Part shown: in pieces, positions 51,446 to 60,100 of the stretch
How the letters are laid out: each line of letters begins with the position of its first letter
Numbering within the stretch: position 1 is the first letter of the stretch
NCBI GenBank assembly: GCA_022799175.1
Contig: JAAWNY010000011.1
Span: 1 to 60,272, forward strand
Source of the DNA: Lachnospiraceae bacterium
GTDB lineage: Bacteria; Bacillota; Clostridia; Lachnospirales; Lachnospiraceae
Direction: 5' to 3'
Length of the DNA stretch: 60,272 nucleotides
Program-made: the position numbers and the translations under genes
Notes under the pieces: generated by a model
What the model was told of the DNA's origin: nothing
The model's database searches: none
What the model saw: only the letters and a program-made list of their open reading frames with translations

Positions 51446-52858
51446 TTAGGGGGTTCTTTGTAGTGCTCCGTCTTGGTTTGCCCAGCGACCATCGGGAATT
51501 TGTCGGTTCGTCCATAGCATGCCGGTTTTATCATCTAGATAATACCATTTTCCGTTTATGTATTGATAGCCAGTTTTCATGACGCCTTTGGGACCGCCGG
51601 AGACCGGATCTAGATAGTACCAGTTGTTATCAGCGAAAACCCAACCGGTCTTCATAGCGCCCCGCGTGCCGTCAGAAACCGGATTTAAATAAAACCAATT
51701 GTTATCAGCGAAAACCCAACCGGTCTTCATAGCGCCCCGCGTGCCGTCAGAAACCGGATTTAAATAAAACCAGTTGTTATCAGCGAAAATCCAACCGGTC
51801 TTCATAGCGCCCCGCGTGCCGTCAGAAACCGGATTTAAGAAAAACCAGTTGTTATCAGCGAAAACCCAACCGGTCTTCATAGCGCCTCGTGTACCGTCGG
51901 AAACCGGATTTAAGTAAAACCAATTGTTATCTACGAAAATCCATCCGGTTCGCATGATATTGTCATTTCCTAAATAGAACCAATTGTTATCTGCAAAAAG
52001 CCAGGAGTCTCGTACTAGGTTACCATCCGATCGACGATAGCTCCATCGTGACTGATGCTGGATCCAGCCGGTTGGTTGGCTGTTTCCTTGGCCATCTGTC
52101 GGATGGGATCCTGGCCCGGAATTCTCATTGTCTGGTGCTGATGCAGTTCCTTGATAGGCATCTCCAGAACTGAGATAGAATTCTTCTGATTTATCGGTCC
52201 AGCTTCCTTTGGCGCCATCCAAGCTGTTAAGTGCCCGCACTCGAAAGGTATATTCGCCGCCCCGATTCATATGTGGATAGAAATAATAACTTGTGCCGGT
52301 GGTTGTGACTGTGGTCACTTGTGAGCTTCCCCGATAGAGTTTTACTTCATATTTATCAGCGCCTTCAACTTCAGACCATCTGGCACGTCGCCCATCCCAA
52401 TAATAATCGTCCGTTTCTTCCAGCGGCCCTGTCACTTTCGGCAGCTTCAGATCCACCTGCAGTCGGTTTCCGCTATTCAGTATTTTTTTTGATTTTACTT
52501 CACTGCGTCCGCCAGTGGTACTCACTTTGGTGGAAGAGAGGAAGCGATACTGGGCTTCTTCTTTTACGGCCAATTCTACCCGAATCACCGGAATTTCACC
52601 ACGGATCCAAACATCATCATCGGTGTCATAATATTGTGCCGGTTCGGAAATTTCAAGCTTGTCATTGGACACATGGACCGTTACGGTGCCTATCGTTTTT
52701 CCAACTTCCGGTTTTTCTTCATAACTGACAGTGAGTTTGACACTGCTAATTTTTTCCCGTTTGTCAGCTCCATAGACAGGTAGGGCAGCTGTCGAAAAAA
52801 ATGATAAACACAATACCAGAATTATGATTTTTGGGAATTTTTTCCGTGTAAGTTTCAT
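51446..52858 (-). CDS. Secreted protein with fibronectin-III-like domain and choline-binding-type wall repeats
   Basis: 470 aa. Signal peptide 1-30 (LPVYGA cleavage region). Residues 35-140: Ig-like beta domain; about 140-235: fibronectin III-like (VEGADKYEVKLYRGSSQ ... GEYTFRVRAL). From about 270 to the end: wall-binding repeats. Four almost identical 25-residue units (VSDGTRGAMKTGW plus FADNNWF/YYLNP) span 51648-51947. Sortase motif absent; attachment is by the repeats. A sigma-A promoter is at 52908-52936 on the minus strand (TTGACC, 17 bp, TTTAAA). Ribosome-binding site GGGGG. Confidence 0.9.
   Translation of the reverse strand: MKLTRKKFPKIIILVLCLSFFSTAALPVYGADKREKISSVKLTVSYEEKPEVGKTIGTVTVHVSNDKLEISEPAQYYDTDDDVWIRGEIPVIRVELAVKEEAQYRFLSSTKVSTTGGRSEVKSKKILNSGNRLQVDLKLPKVTGPLEETDDYYWDGRRARWSEVEGADKYEVKLYRGSSQVTTVTTTGTSYYFYPHMNRGGEYTFRVRALNSLDGAKGSWTDKSEEFYLSSGDAYQGTASAPDNENSGPGSHPTDGQGNSQPTGWIQHQSRWSYRRSDGNLVRDSWLFADNNWFYLGNDNIMRTGWIFVDNNWFYLNPVSDGTRGAMKTGWVFADNNWFFLNPVSDGTRGAMKTGWIFADNNWFYLNPVSDGTRGAMKTGWVFADNNWFYLNPVSDGTRGAMKTGWVFADNNWYYLDPVSGGPKGVMKTGYQYINGKWYYLDDKTGMLWTNRQIPDGRWANQDGALQRTP
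51648..51947 (-). repeat. Four tandem 75-bp repeats coding wall-binding units
   Basis: Exact 75-bp period: units begin at 51648, 51723, 51798 and 51873. They differ by only a few bases, mostly at ATC/ACC and TAAATA/TAAGAA positions, while flanking units at 51573 and 51948 are diverged. This suggests recent expansion or gene conversion inside the coding sequence. Confidence 0.92.
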
Positions 52859-53234
52859 AGTAACCCCCTTTTGATTGATAAAATATTGAATGAATCACTG
52901 TCTGGAGTTTAAACCCTGGAATGGTTCTAAGGTCAATGTAATTCTGCATATTGTAAGAAAACGTAGAGTGTTTGTAATTTTTTGCAATTTCTCTTCCTGG
53001 GTGGGAAAGGAAAGCTGGCAGAGTTTACATAATAAGTATAAGCTTTTGGCGAAGCTCCTTTGGCTTTGTTTTGCTTCACAGTAAAAGAGTAGAATTTTAA
53101 TTTGTAGATTTCCTTAATATTGTGTAGATTCCCTATTGCCGAAATCTGCCTGGATTGCTAAAATAAGGAGGACCCAACGAAAACAGTCCAATCTGCCTAG
53201 ATGACATAGCAGGTGCGCCAGGAAAGGGGAAAAG
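52859..53234. other. Intergenic, 376 bp
   Basis: Contains the minus-strand promoter for the wall-binding protein (TTGACC at 52936-52931 and TTTAAA at 52913-52908) and an AT-rich leader. An AAGGAGG at about 53166 is not followed by a start codon in range, so no small gene is called. The 79-aa gene downstream uses AAAGGGG near 53222. No other signal seen. Confidence 0.55.
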
Positions 53235-53474
53235 ATGAAAATTTACAATGTGAAAAGTCCTGAAAGATTTCTTGAGATTATCAAGCAATGTAAGGGAAGT
53301 GTGGAATTGATTTCCAAGCAAGGGGATCGCCTGAATTTAAAATCTGAACTGACCAAGTATCTCGCTATCAGCAAGTTGTTTGCAGATACGACTCTCATCA
53401 ATGATATGGAACTGATCGCTTCGGATCCCGATGATGTGAAGTTCCTTCTGGAATATATGATGGAAGGAAAGTAA
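53235..53474 (+). CDS. Small conserved-looking protein, possible HPr-like fold
   Basis: 79 aa, not firmly recognised. The pattern VELISKQGDRLNLKSELTKYLAI, a short central segment, then DPDDVKFLLEYMMEGK resembles the phosphocarrier HPr fold, where xxxxGxxxNxKSxxxL follows the second strand. The catalytic His of HPr and its surrounding motif are absent, so it would be a non-phosphorylated relative (weak inference). Ribosome-binding site AAAGGGG. Confidence 0.7.
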   Translation: MKIYNVKSPERFLEIIKQCKGSVELISKQGDRLNLKSELTKYLAISKLFADTTLINDMELIASDPDDVKFLLEYMMEGK

Positions 53475-53656
53475 TGGTTAGGAACAAAGACCGGTATGGT
53501 TGCTGTGGCGACTATGCCGGTTTTTCGTTTGACTATGTTGTTTTCTGGCTGGGATTTTGTAAAGAGTAACTCGGCATAAAAATACTATATAAAAGCTGCC
53601 ATTTGTGGTAAAATGAAAAAACAGGAAACCAACACAAAAAGGATAGAATAATTAAA

Positions 53657-55501
53657 GTGGACAAATATGAGATTTTAAAAAAATATTTTGGATATGATAC
53701 GTTTCGAAATGCGCAGGAAGTATTGATTGATCATATTTTGGAGGGAAAGGATACGTTGGGCATCATGCCAACTGGTGCCGGAAAATCGTTATGCTATCAA
53801 ATACCAGCATTATTGATGAACGGAATCACTTTGGTGATTTCGCCATTAATATCGTTGATGAAGGATCAGGTGGGAAGTTTGAATCAGGCAGGGATACACG
53901 CTGCTTTTTTGAATAGTTCATTGACCATGAACCAGTATTATAAGGCGCTTGCTTATGCCAGACAGGGACGATATCCCATCATTTATGTGGCGCCGGAACG
54001 ACTGGTTACGGAAGAATTTTTGGATTTTGCTTTAAACAGCAATATTGTCATGGTGGCAGTAGATGAGGCGCATTGTGTATCTCAATGGGGACAAGATTTT
54101 AGGCCGAGCTATTTAAAAGTAGTTGAGTTTATTAAGCGATTACCAAAGCGCCCGGTTGTAAGTGCATTTACAGCTACCGCTACAAAAGAGGTCAGAGATG
54201 ATATTATAGATATCCTGCAATTGCAAAATCCTATGGTAATGACTACGGGATTTGATCGCAATAATTTATATTTTGGTGTCATGGCAGTAAAAGATAGATA
54301 TCACGCGATTCAGAATTATCTGGAAATACATAAAAGAGATAGTGGAATTATTTACTGTTTAACACGGAAACAAGTGGAAGAAGTAAGTGGGCGTTTAAAG
54401 AAAGACGGTTTTTCTGTGACAAGATATCATGCTGGTTTAAGTGATGAAGAAAGACAGAAAAATCAGGATGATTTTATCTATGACCGGGTGGCAGTTATGG
54501 TGGCCACGAATGCTTTTGGAATGGGGATAGACAAATCAAATGTGCGATTTGTTCTGCACTGCGGGATGCCGAAAAATATGGAATCTTACTATCAGGAGGC
54601 CGGTCGGGCCGGCCGGGACGGAGAGCCGGCAGAGTGTATCCTTTATTATTCTGGGAAGGATGTGATAACGAATCAGTTTTTTATTGACAATAACCAGGAT
54701 AATCAAGAACTGGATGATATGACCCGCATCTTGGTGCAGGAGCGAGATCGGGAACGATTGCGAAAAATGACTTTTTACTGTTTCACAAACGAGTGCTTGC
54801 GAGATTATATCCTGCGATATTTCGGAGAATACGGTTCCAATTATTGTGGTAATTGTCAGAATTGCCTGACTCAGTTTGAGACTGTGGATGTGACGGATAT
54901 TGTCCGAGCAATTATGGGGTGTGTACAGTCTAGTTATCAACGTTATGGAGTTAATGTGATTTTGGATACGGTTCGCGGGGCCAACACAGTGAAGATTCGT
55001 CAATATCGGATGGATGAAAATCCTCATTATGGAGAGTTGGCGAAAATTCCCATCTATCGTCTGCGCCAGGTGATGAATTATTTGCAATTGAAAGAGCTGC
55101 TGTCCGTTACGAATGACGAATATGCGGTGGTGAAACTGACAGCAAATTCCCGCCAAGTTTTAGAAGGCGGGGAAGAGATTGTTATGCGGATGGCGAAGGA
55201 ACAGGAGCGGGCAGTTCGCGAAAAGGAAAAGAAGAAAAAGAAGAGTACATTTTCCGGTGTGGAACTCACCGAACAAGAACAGCAATTGTTTGAGAAGCTT
55301 CGTGCTTTGCGGACAGAGATTGCCCGAGAGGAACAGGTGCCGCCATATATTGTATTTTCTGATAAGACGTTGATATCCATGTGTAAGGTAAAACCGCAGA
55401 ATAAAGAAAAAATGTTATCCGTATCTGGAGTGGGAGAATATAAGTATGAGAAATATGGTGAACGGTTTTTGCATTGTGTAACGGTGGCGTACCATCTGTG
55501 A
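53657..55501 (+). CDS. recQ: RecQ-family ATP-dependent DNA helicase
   Basis: 614 aa, start GTG. Helicase motifs: IMPTGAGKSLCYQIPAL (Walker A, about 35), VDEAHCVSQWGQDFRPSY (DEAH box), SAFTATAT, ATNAFGMGIDKSNVRFV and QEAGRAGRDG. Residues about 375-405 hold the RQC Cys cluster (FTNECLRDYI ... YCGNCQNCL), followed by a winged helix, a Lys-rich linker and a C-terminal HRDC domain (about 535-614). It unwinds 3'-tailed DNA in recombination repair. The gene is flanked by a repeat copy and has no operon partner. Confidence 0.95.
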   Translation: MDKYEILKKYFGYDTFRNAQEVLIDHILEGKDTLGIMPTGAGKSLCYQIPALLMNGITLVISPLISLMKDQVGSLNQAGIHAAFLNSSLTMNQYYKALAYARQGRYPIIYVAPERLVTEEFLDFALNSNIVMVAVDEAHCVSQWGQDFRPSYLKVVEFIKRLPKRPVVSAFTATATKEVRDDIIDILQLQNPMVMTTGFDRNNLYFGVMAVKDRYHAIQNYLEIHKRDSGIIYCLTRKQVEEVSGRLKKDGFSVTRYHAGLSDEERQKNQDDFIYDRVAVMVATNAFGMGIDKSNVRFVLHCGMPKNMESYYQEAGRAGRDGEPAECILYYSGKDVITNQFFIDNNQDNQELDDMTRILVQERDRERLRKMTFYCFTNECLRDYILRYFGEYGSNYCGNCQNCLTQFETVDVTDIVRAIMGCVQSSYQRYGVNVILDTVRGANTVKIRQYRMDENPHYGELAKIPIYRLRQVMNYLQLKELLSVTNDEYAVVKLTANSRQVLEGGEEIVMRMAKEQERAVREKEKKKKKSTFSGVELTEQEQQLFEKLRALRTEIAREEQVPPYIVFSDKTLISMCKVKPQNKEKMLSVSGVGEYKYEKYGERFLHCVTVAYHL

Positions 55502-55531
55502 GTCTGTGAGAAAATTCATGAACTATAAGAT

Positions 55532-55844
55532 GCAATGTCATTTGGATAAGCAGTGAAAAAAGGTACGCCAAGGAAGAGGGGAGAACAGCAACGGGAAATC
55601 CTCTGCTCCTTTTTCCGGTTTCGAGATTAAGAATTCCTAAAACCCCTGACTTTTGCTAAAAACGAAACGAAAATATACAAACTCACTCCGCTCAGACAGT
55701 GGATATTTTCGTTTCAATGCTAAATTCAGGGATTTAAGGACTTCTAAATCTCTGCAAAGTCAAAATATCCACAGACGATTTTCCGTTGCTGTTCTCCCCT
55801 CTTTCTTGGCTGATTTTCTCGTTTCCTTATCTGAATGACATTGC
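55532..55844 (+). repeat. Dispersed palindromic repeat, copy R6 (most complete)
   Basis: 313 bp. Terminal inverted ends GCAATGTCATTTGGATAAG and CTTATCTGAATGACATTGC, then GGTACGCCAAGGAAGAGG with its complement near 55800, middle block with GAGATTAAGAATTCC, the inner hairpin (GAAACGAAAATATAC ... GATATTTTCGTTTC), and CTAAATCTCTGC. It serves as the reference for R1-R5. Lies 31 bp after recQ. Confidence 0.9.
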
Positions 55845-55879
55845 TTGAGATGAGAGTACTATGAAAGCAGGATAAAAAG

Positions 55880-56221
55880 ATGAAAGAACGAAAAGAAGTA
55901 CTGGATTATGCGTTGTCTTTGCCGGATACCTATCTGGACACTCCGTTTCATGATAATAACTGGGTGCTGGTACGCGTTCGGAAGAATAAGAGGGCATTTG
56001 CTTGGACCTATGAATGGGAAGGGAAAATCCGGGTCAATGTAAAGGTGGATCCAGAATGGCGAGATTTTTGGCGGGCGGCATATGCGTCTGTGCTGCCGGG
56101 ATATCATCAAAACAAGAAGCATTGGAATACGGTGATCTTAGATGGCAGTATTCCAGATGATGTGATCAAACGTATGATTGCAGAGAGCTATGACCTGGTA
56201 GGTGGAGGAACATCAAAATAA
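55880..56221 (+). CDS. MmcQ/YjbR family DNA-binding protein
   Basis: 113 aa. Family pattern: RKEVLDYALSLPDTYLDTPF at the start, the VRVRKNKRAFAWTYE segment, then NVKVDPE and HWNTVILDGSIPDDVI with the conserved Trp and Asp residues before a final helix. Members adopt a CyaY/YjbR fold; function is poorly known. Start after GGATAAAAAG, weak ribosome-binding site. Confidence 0.93.
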   Translation: MKERKEVLDYALSLPDTYLDTPFHDNNWVLVRVRKNKRAFAWTYEWEGKIRVNVKVDPEWRDFWRAAYASVLPGYHQNKKHWNTVILDGSIPDDVIKRMIAESYDLVGGGTSK

Positions 56222-56559
56222 AACAAATAGGATATATAGCGAAACAAAGAAGAGATTGCAAAATCAGTGTCATTCACTCAATGCTGTTGATTTTGCAACC
56301 TTTTCTTTGTTTAATTTATCTATATAAAAATGCAATTTATAAAGTAAGAATAGAAAATGTATCTAGTAAACTTCTTATAGTATAAATTATGTATTGTAAA
56401 TTTATGCCAAATCTATGTATCTGTGTCAAGTATAACGCGAACTGTTATAAATTTCAATCACTTTTTTATGTTTTTTTTAAAAATATATATGATTTTGCCT
56501 GCCTTTTAGTTCTCATAATTTATATTATCATATGTTTGAGAGTCAGAGGAGAGGTTATT
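56222..56559. other. Intergenic, 338 bp, with terminator and AT-rich upstream region
   Basis: A Rho-independent terminator follows the YjbR gene: TTGCAAAATCA (56255-56265) and TGATTTTGCAA (56290-56300), 11 bp perfect, then a T-rich run. The rest is very AT-rich, with no clear promoter boxes for the next gene, although a promoter must be here. A 5' frame open from 56389 has hydrophobic residues but no ribosome-binding site. Confidence 0.7.
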
Positions 56560-57105
56560 ATGCCTGTAGAAAGAAAGGAACGGGGGGATGAGAGATTAGC
56601 TGAGAAAAAAAACAGGATTTTTGACAATACAATGTTGATTCATATGGCGGGTTCCGGAAAAGAACCACATGGTGAGATTATACATTGTGATCTGCAGAAG
56701 CCCGTTCCTTATAAGGGATTAGCAGAACTGATTTTTCGTATGGAGGAAATCGCCAGCTTTTTACAAATTTCGGGAGAGGCTCAAGCATTTCGTTCTATAA
56801 GCGGAGAATTGGAAGTACAAACGTTACCGGAAGAATACTGCAGGACGATCTCCATGAGAGGACGCACAAGAAGCGGATTTTGCCAGGAGAGATATTTGAA
56901 AAGAATAAAAGATATTATTCGGGTGGAACTCATCGGGAGAAAGTATGTGAGCTTTCAGGGAAGACTTCAAAGCAGAGAAACAGAGGGAGAATATATATAT
57001 TTCCGAAGTGCTTTGGAGTTGATGTATCTTTTGTCAGAACAGTGGTATTTGAAAATTCAAAAATCCACGTTCTATCAAGAATGTTTTATTATAGACGAGA
57101 AGTAA
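56560..57105 (+). CDS. Unknown 181-aa protein upstream of the giant surface protein
   Basis: Not recognised. Basic and charged, no signal peptide. Starts MPVERKERGDERL after a strong AGAGGAGAGG site. Contains an Arg-rich central part (SMRGRTRSGFCQERYLKRIK) and a C-terminal mixed segment ending STFYQECFIIDEK. Only 17 nt precede the next gene, so the two are co-transcribed; a regulatory or processing role for the surface protein is possible (inference). Confidence 0.75.
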   Translation: MPVERKERGDERLAEKKNRIFDNTMLIHMAGSGKEPHGEIIHCDLQKPVPYKGLAELIFRMEEIASFLQISGEAQAFRSISGELEVQTLPEEYCRTISMRGRTRSGFCQERYLKRIKDIIRVELIGRKYVSFQGRLQSRETEGEYIYFRSALELMYLLSEQWYLKIQKSTFYQECFIIDEK

Positions 57106-57122
57106 AAAAGGAGTGAGAGAGT

Positions 57123-60100
57123 ATGTGGAAAGGTGTTTGCAAGAATTACAGGCGACTGGTAGCATTTCTGCTGATAACAGTTATGGTATGTACAAATGCC
57201 GGTGGAAAGCTGGGAACAGTATTTGCGGCAGGCGAGAATGTAAACGCCCTGTTTTTGCTAGATAGTGGGGAGCTCCATGAAGCGATCCAGGAAGCAAAGG
57301 AACAGGGAGAGAAATTTGATTTTACATCGCTAGAGCTGGCGGCTAGTAAAAAAAGTATTAAAAATCAATATGAAAAAATATTGGGAACGAAAAAAGGGAC
57401 GGTTTATCAACTGGATGTAGATGTGGATACCAGTTATGCACCAGGAGGTACTGCAGTACAAGTGTTTTATCATGCAGGGACAGAGGAAGTAATCTTTCTG
57501 TTTCTGAATGAGAGCGGTTTGGTGGTGGATTATCGTGTGAATATTAGTGGTTATGAGACGGAACCGGTGACGGTAAAGCCCAATACGGCTAATATGGAAA
57601 CCGAGGATGAGAGTACGCTATCTCGTGGAGAAGATCATAACGCAGCAAATATGATCGATGACGTGAAGAAAGAGTCATCCGCAGAAGTAGTGAATCCAAC
57701 AGTAGAAGAGGAGACAAATTTCGAGACAACAGAAGAAACTGAGGAATCGATACTTTCAGAGAGTGATGCCGCTATCAATGAAACAGAGGTCGTGAAAGAG
57801 AACGCTCAGGAAGAGGAACTTCCGATAACAGAGATAGAGATTCCGGATAGCAGCGAGGCAGAGATTCCGGATAACAGCGCGGTAGTAGAAGAAATCGGGC
57901 AGGAGCCGGTAGAAAAAGAAACAGCCGAGTCCGGAGAGCTTTTAAGCATGTCGAATCATGGAGCAGTAGTTGTTGGAACTTCATTGACAGAGGAGATTGA
58001 AAATGGAGAACCGGAAGAGACTGTAGATGAGGATAAGCTCGAGAAGGAGAATGATGGAGAAGATGCTTCTCAAGTAATAATCATTCCAGAGGAAACACAA
58101 GCAATTGAGAGTGAGGCAGAGATCGAGGAATCGCAGCCGACAGAGAGTGAGGCAGAGACCGAGGAATCGCAGCCGACAGAGAGTGAGGCAGAGACCGAGG
58201 AATCGCAGCCGACAGAGAGTGAGGCAGAGACCGAGGAATCGCAGCCGACAGAGAGCGAGGCAGAGACCGAGGAATCGCAGCCAACAGAGAGCGAGGCAGA
58301 GACCGAGGAAACACAGCCGACAGAGAGTGAGGCAGAGACTGAGGAATCGCAGCCGACAGAGAGTGAGGCAGAGAGTGAAGTAGGGCCGACGACAGATGAA
58401 ACAAAGGCAGAGGAAACAGAGGAGAGCTTTTCAGAAGACTCAACAGTGATAGAGGCTGGTGACGGGACGACAGATAACAGTCCTGCGATTGGGGATGCTG
58501 TCGACGACAGTGTCACAGGCACGGATACTCCGACAGAAACGGCACCAGAGCAGCCTCCGGTGACTGAGGAAACGAAAAACGATAATAAGGAAACAGAAAG
58601 TAATACAATCAAGAATGAGGATGAACAACTTCTAGAAGATGATTCTATCGAGAATCATGGTGGGCTAGATGGAGCGGCATTGAGTACTGTGACGGTTTGG
58701 GAAAGTGTGAATGCCAGAGCGTATCGGGTAGCGATAAAGGATATTCCAAAACCTGAGGAAGAGGATTTTAATAAAGAGAACAATACAGTTCCGCTGGAAG
58801 TTCAGGAATTTTTAGATGCAGTGGCTGCATTGCCGGAGATTTCCACCATCACACAGGAGAACGCAGAAGAGATTGGCGAACAGGTTAATGAAGTTATTAA
58901 TCTCTGGGAAATGTTGGATGAAGAATTCTCTGAGCGTGAAGACGTTATCGAAGCCATGGAAACTGTCTATGCAATTTTTGAGGCAGTGTTGGAAGCGGCA
59001 GAGATCGAAGAAGGACGGCCTTATCTTGTACAGATTCCAGGTCTTACACCTGCAGACAGATTTTACGACAATAGAGGGAAAGAAGTTGCTCAGCTTTACG
59101 TTGGAACTTATCCGAACAATCCTGTTTACAAATATACGAATCCAGAAACGGCAATCGAGATTAAGGTTGGTGAGACAGGAAATGAGCAACGCATGTATAC
59201 GAAATCTGCGACTTGTCATTGTGGTAATGTACTTGTTGAAGTGACGCCGGACTGGTTCGCTGTTGATTCTAACAGAAAGCTGACATATAGTGATAGCACT
59301 ATAGTCAAGGATCTCGAATGGAGTTTGGCTGGGTATGAGTCGAATGATTGGGAAGATGAAGGCTATCTTGGTTATCCTGCATTGCAAATGAGTGTTGTAG
59401 GGAGGAAACCCGGAAATACAACAATCACATTTCAGACGTATCAAAATTATTATTACTATTATACTTGGCAACAATGTAGAAGATGTGGACAGCGATACAG
59501 CGAGATTTCTTTCAAAGGAAAGTGGATTGAAGATACAGAGAAAGTGAATGTCACAGTCAATGCTGATTATGTTCTGAATTACGATAGTAATGGAGGAGAC
59601 GCTGTTGAGTCTACCAAAAAGACAGTTGCTGAGGCTTCTGCCGATTTGCAGGTTACAACTCAAGTGCCGACGAATAAAGATGGATACACATTTTTGGGTT
59701 GGGCAGATACCAAAGATGCGAAGGAGGTAATATATCGTCCGGGCCAGACCATTACCTTGAATTGGGAAGAGGGAAAAGGAAGCGAAACAAATCCTGTTGA
59801 AAAAACGCTTTATGCTGTATGGGACAAGGACGGAGAAACGAAAAGTACAACATATCGGGTAGTCCGTGAGTATTATCTAAATGGGCAAAAAGCAGCAACT
59901 GTTACCAGTGGTATTAAAGATGGTACCGTAGGTGACAAAATTATTGGCAAGGATTTAGCAGAAAACAATACAAAATGGGTATATTATACAATCGATGGGC
60001 AGAAATTAACATTTACTTATGAAAAAAGTGATCCAGAAATTTTGACTTTAAAAGAAGATTCAACTGAAAACATAATTACATTAAAATATGTGCTTGATGA

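Noticed and set aside
51648..51947. CRISPR array
   Set aside because: Repeats are contiguous, in frame and without unique spacers.
1..55844. Insertion sequence with transposase in the R1-R6 copies
   Set aside because: No copy has a coding frame resembling a transposase; copies are only about 160-310 bp.
58070..58612. Long minus-strand frames opposite the 36-bp repeats
   Set aside because: Ser/Val repeats are only the reverse complement of the acidic repeat; no start signals.
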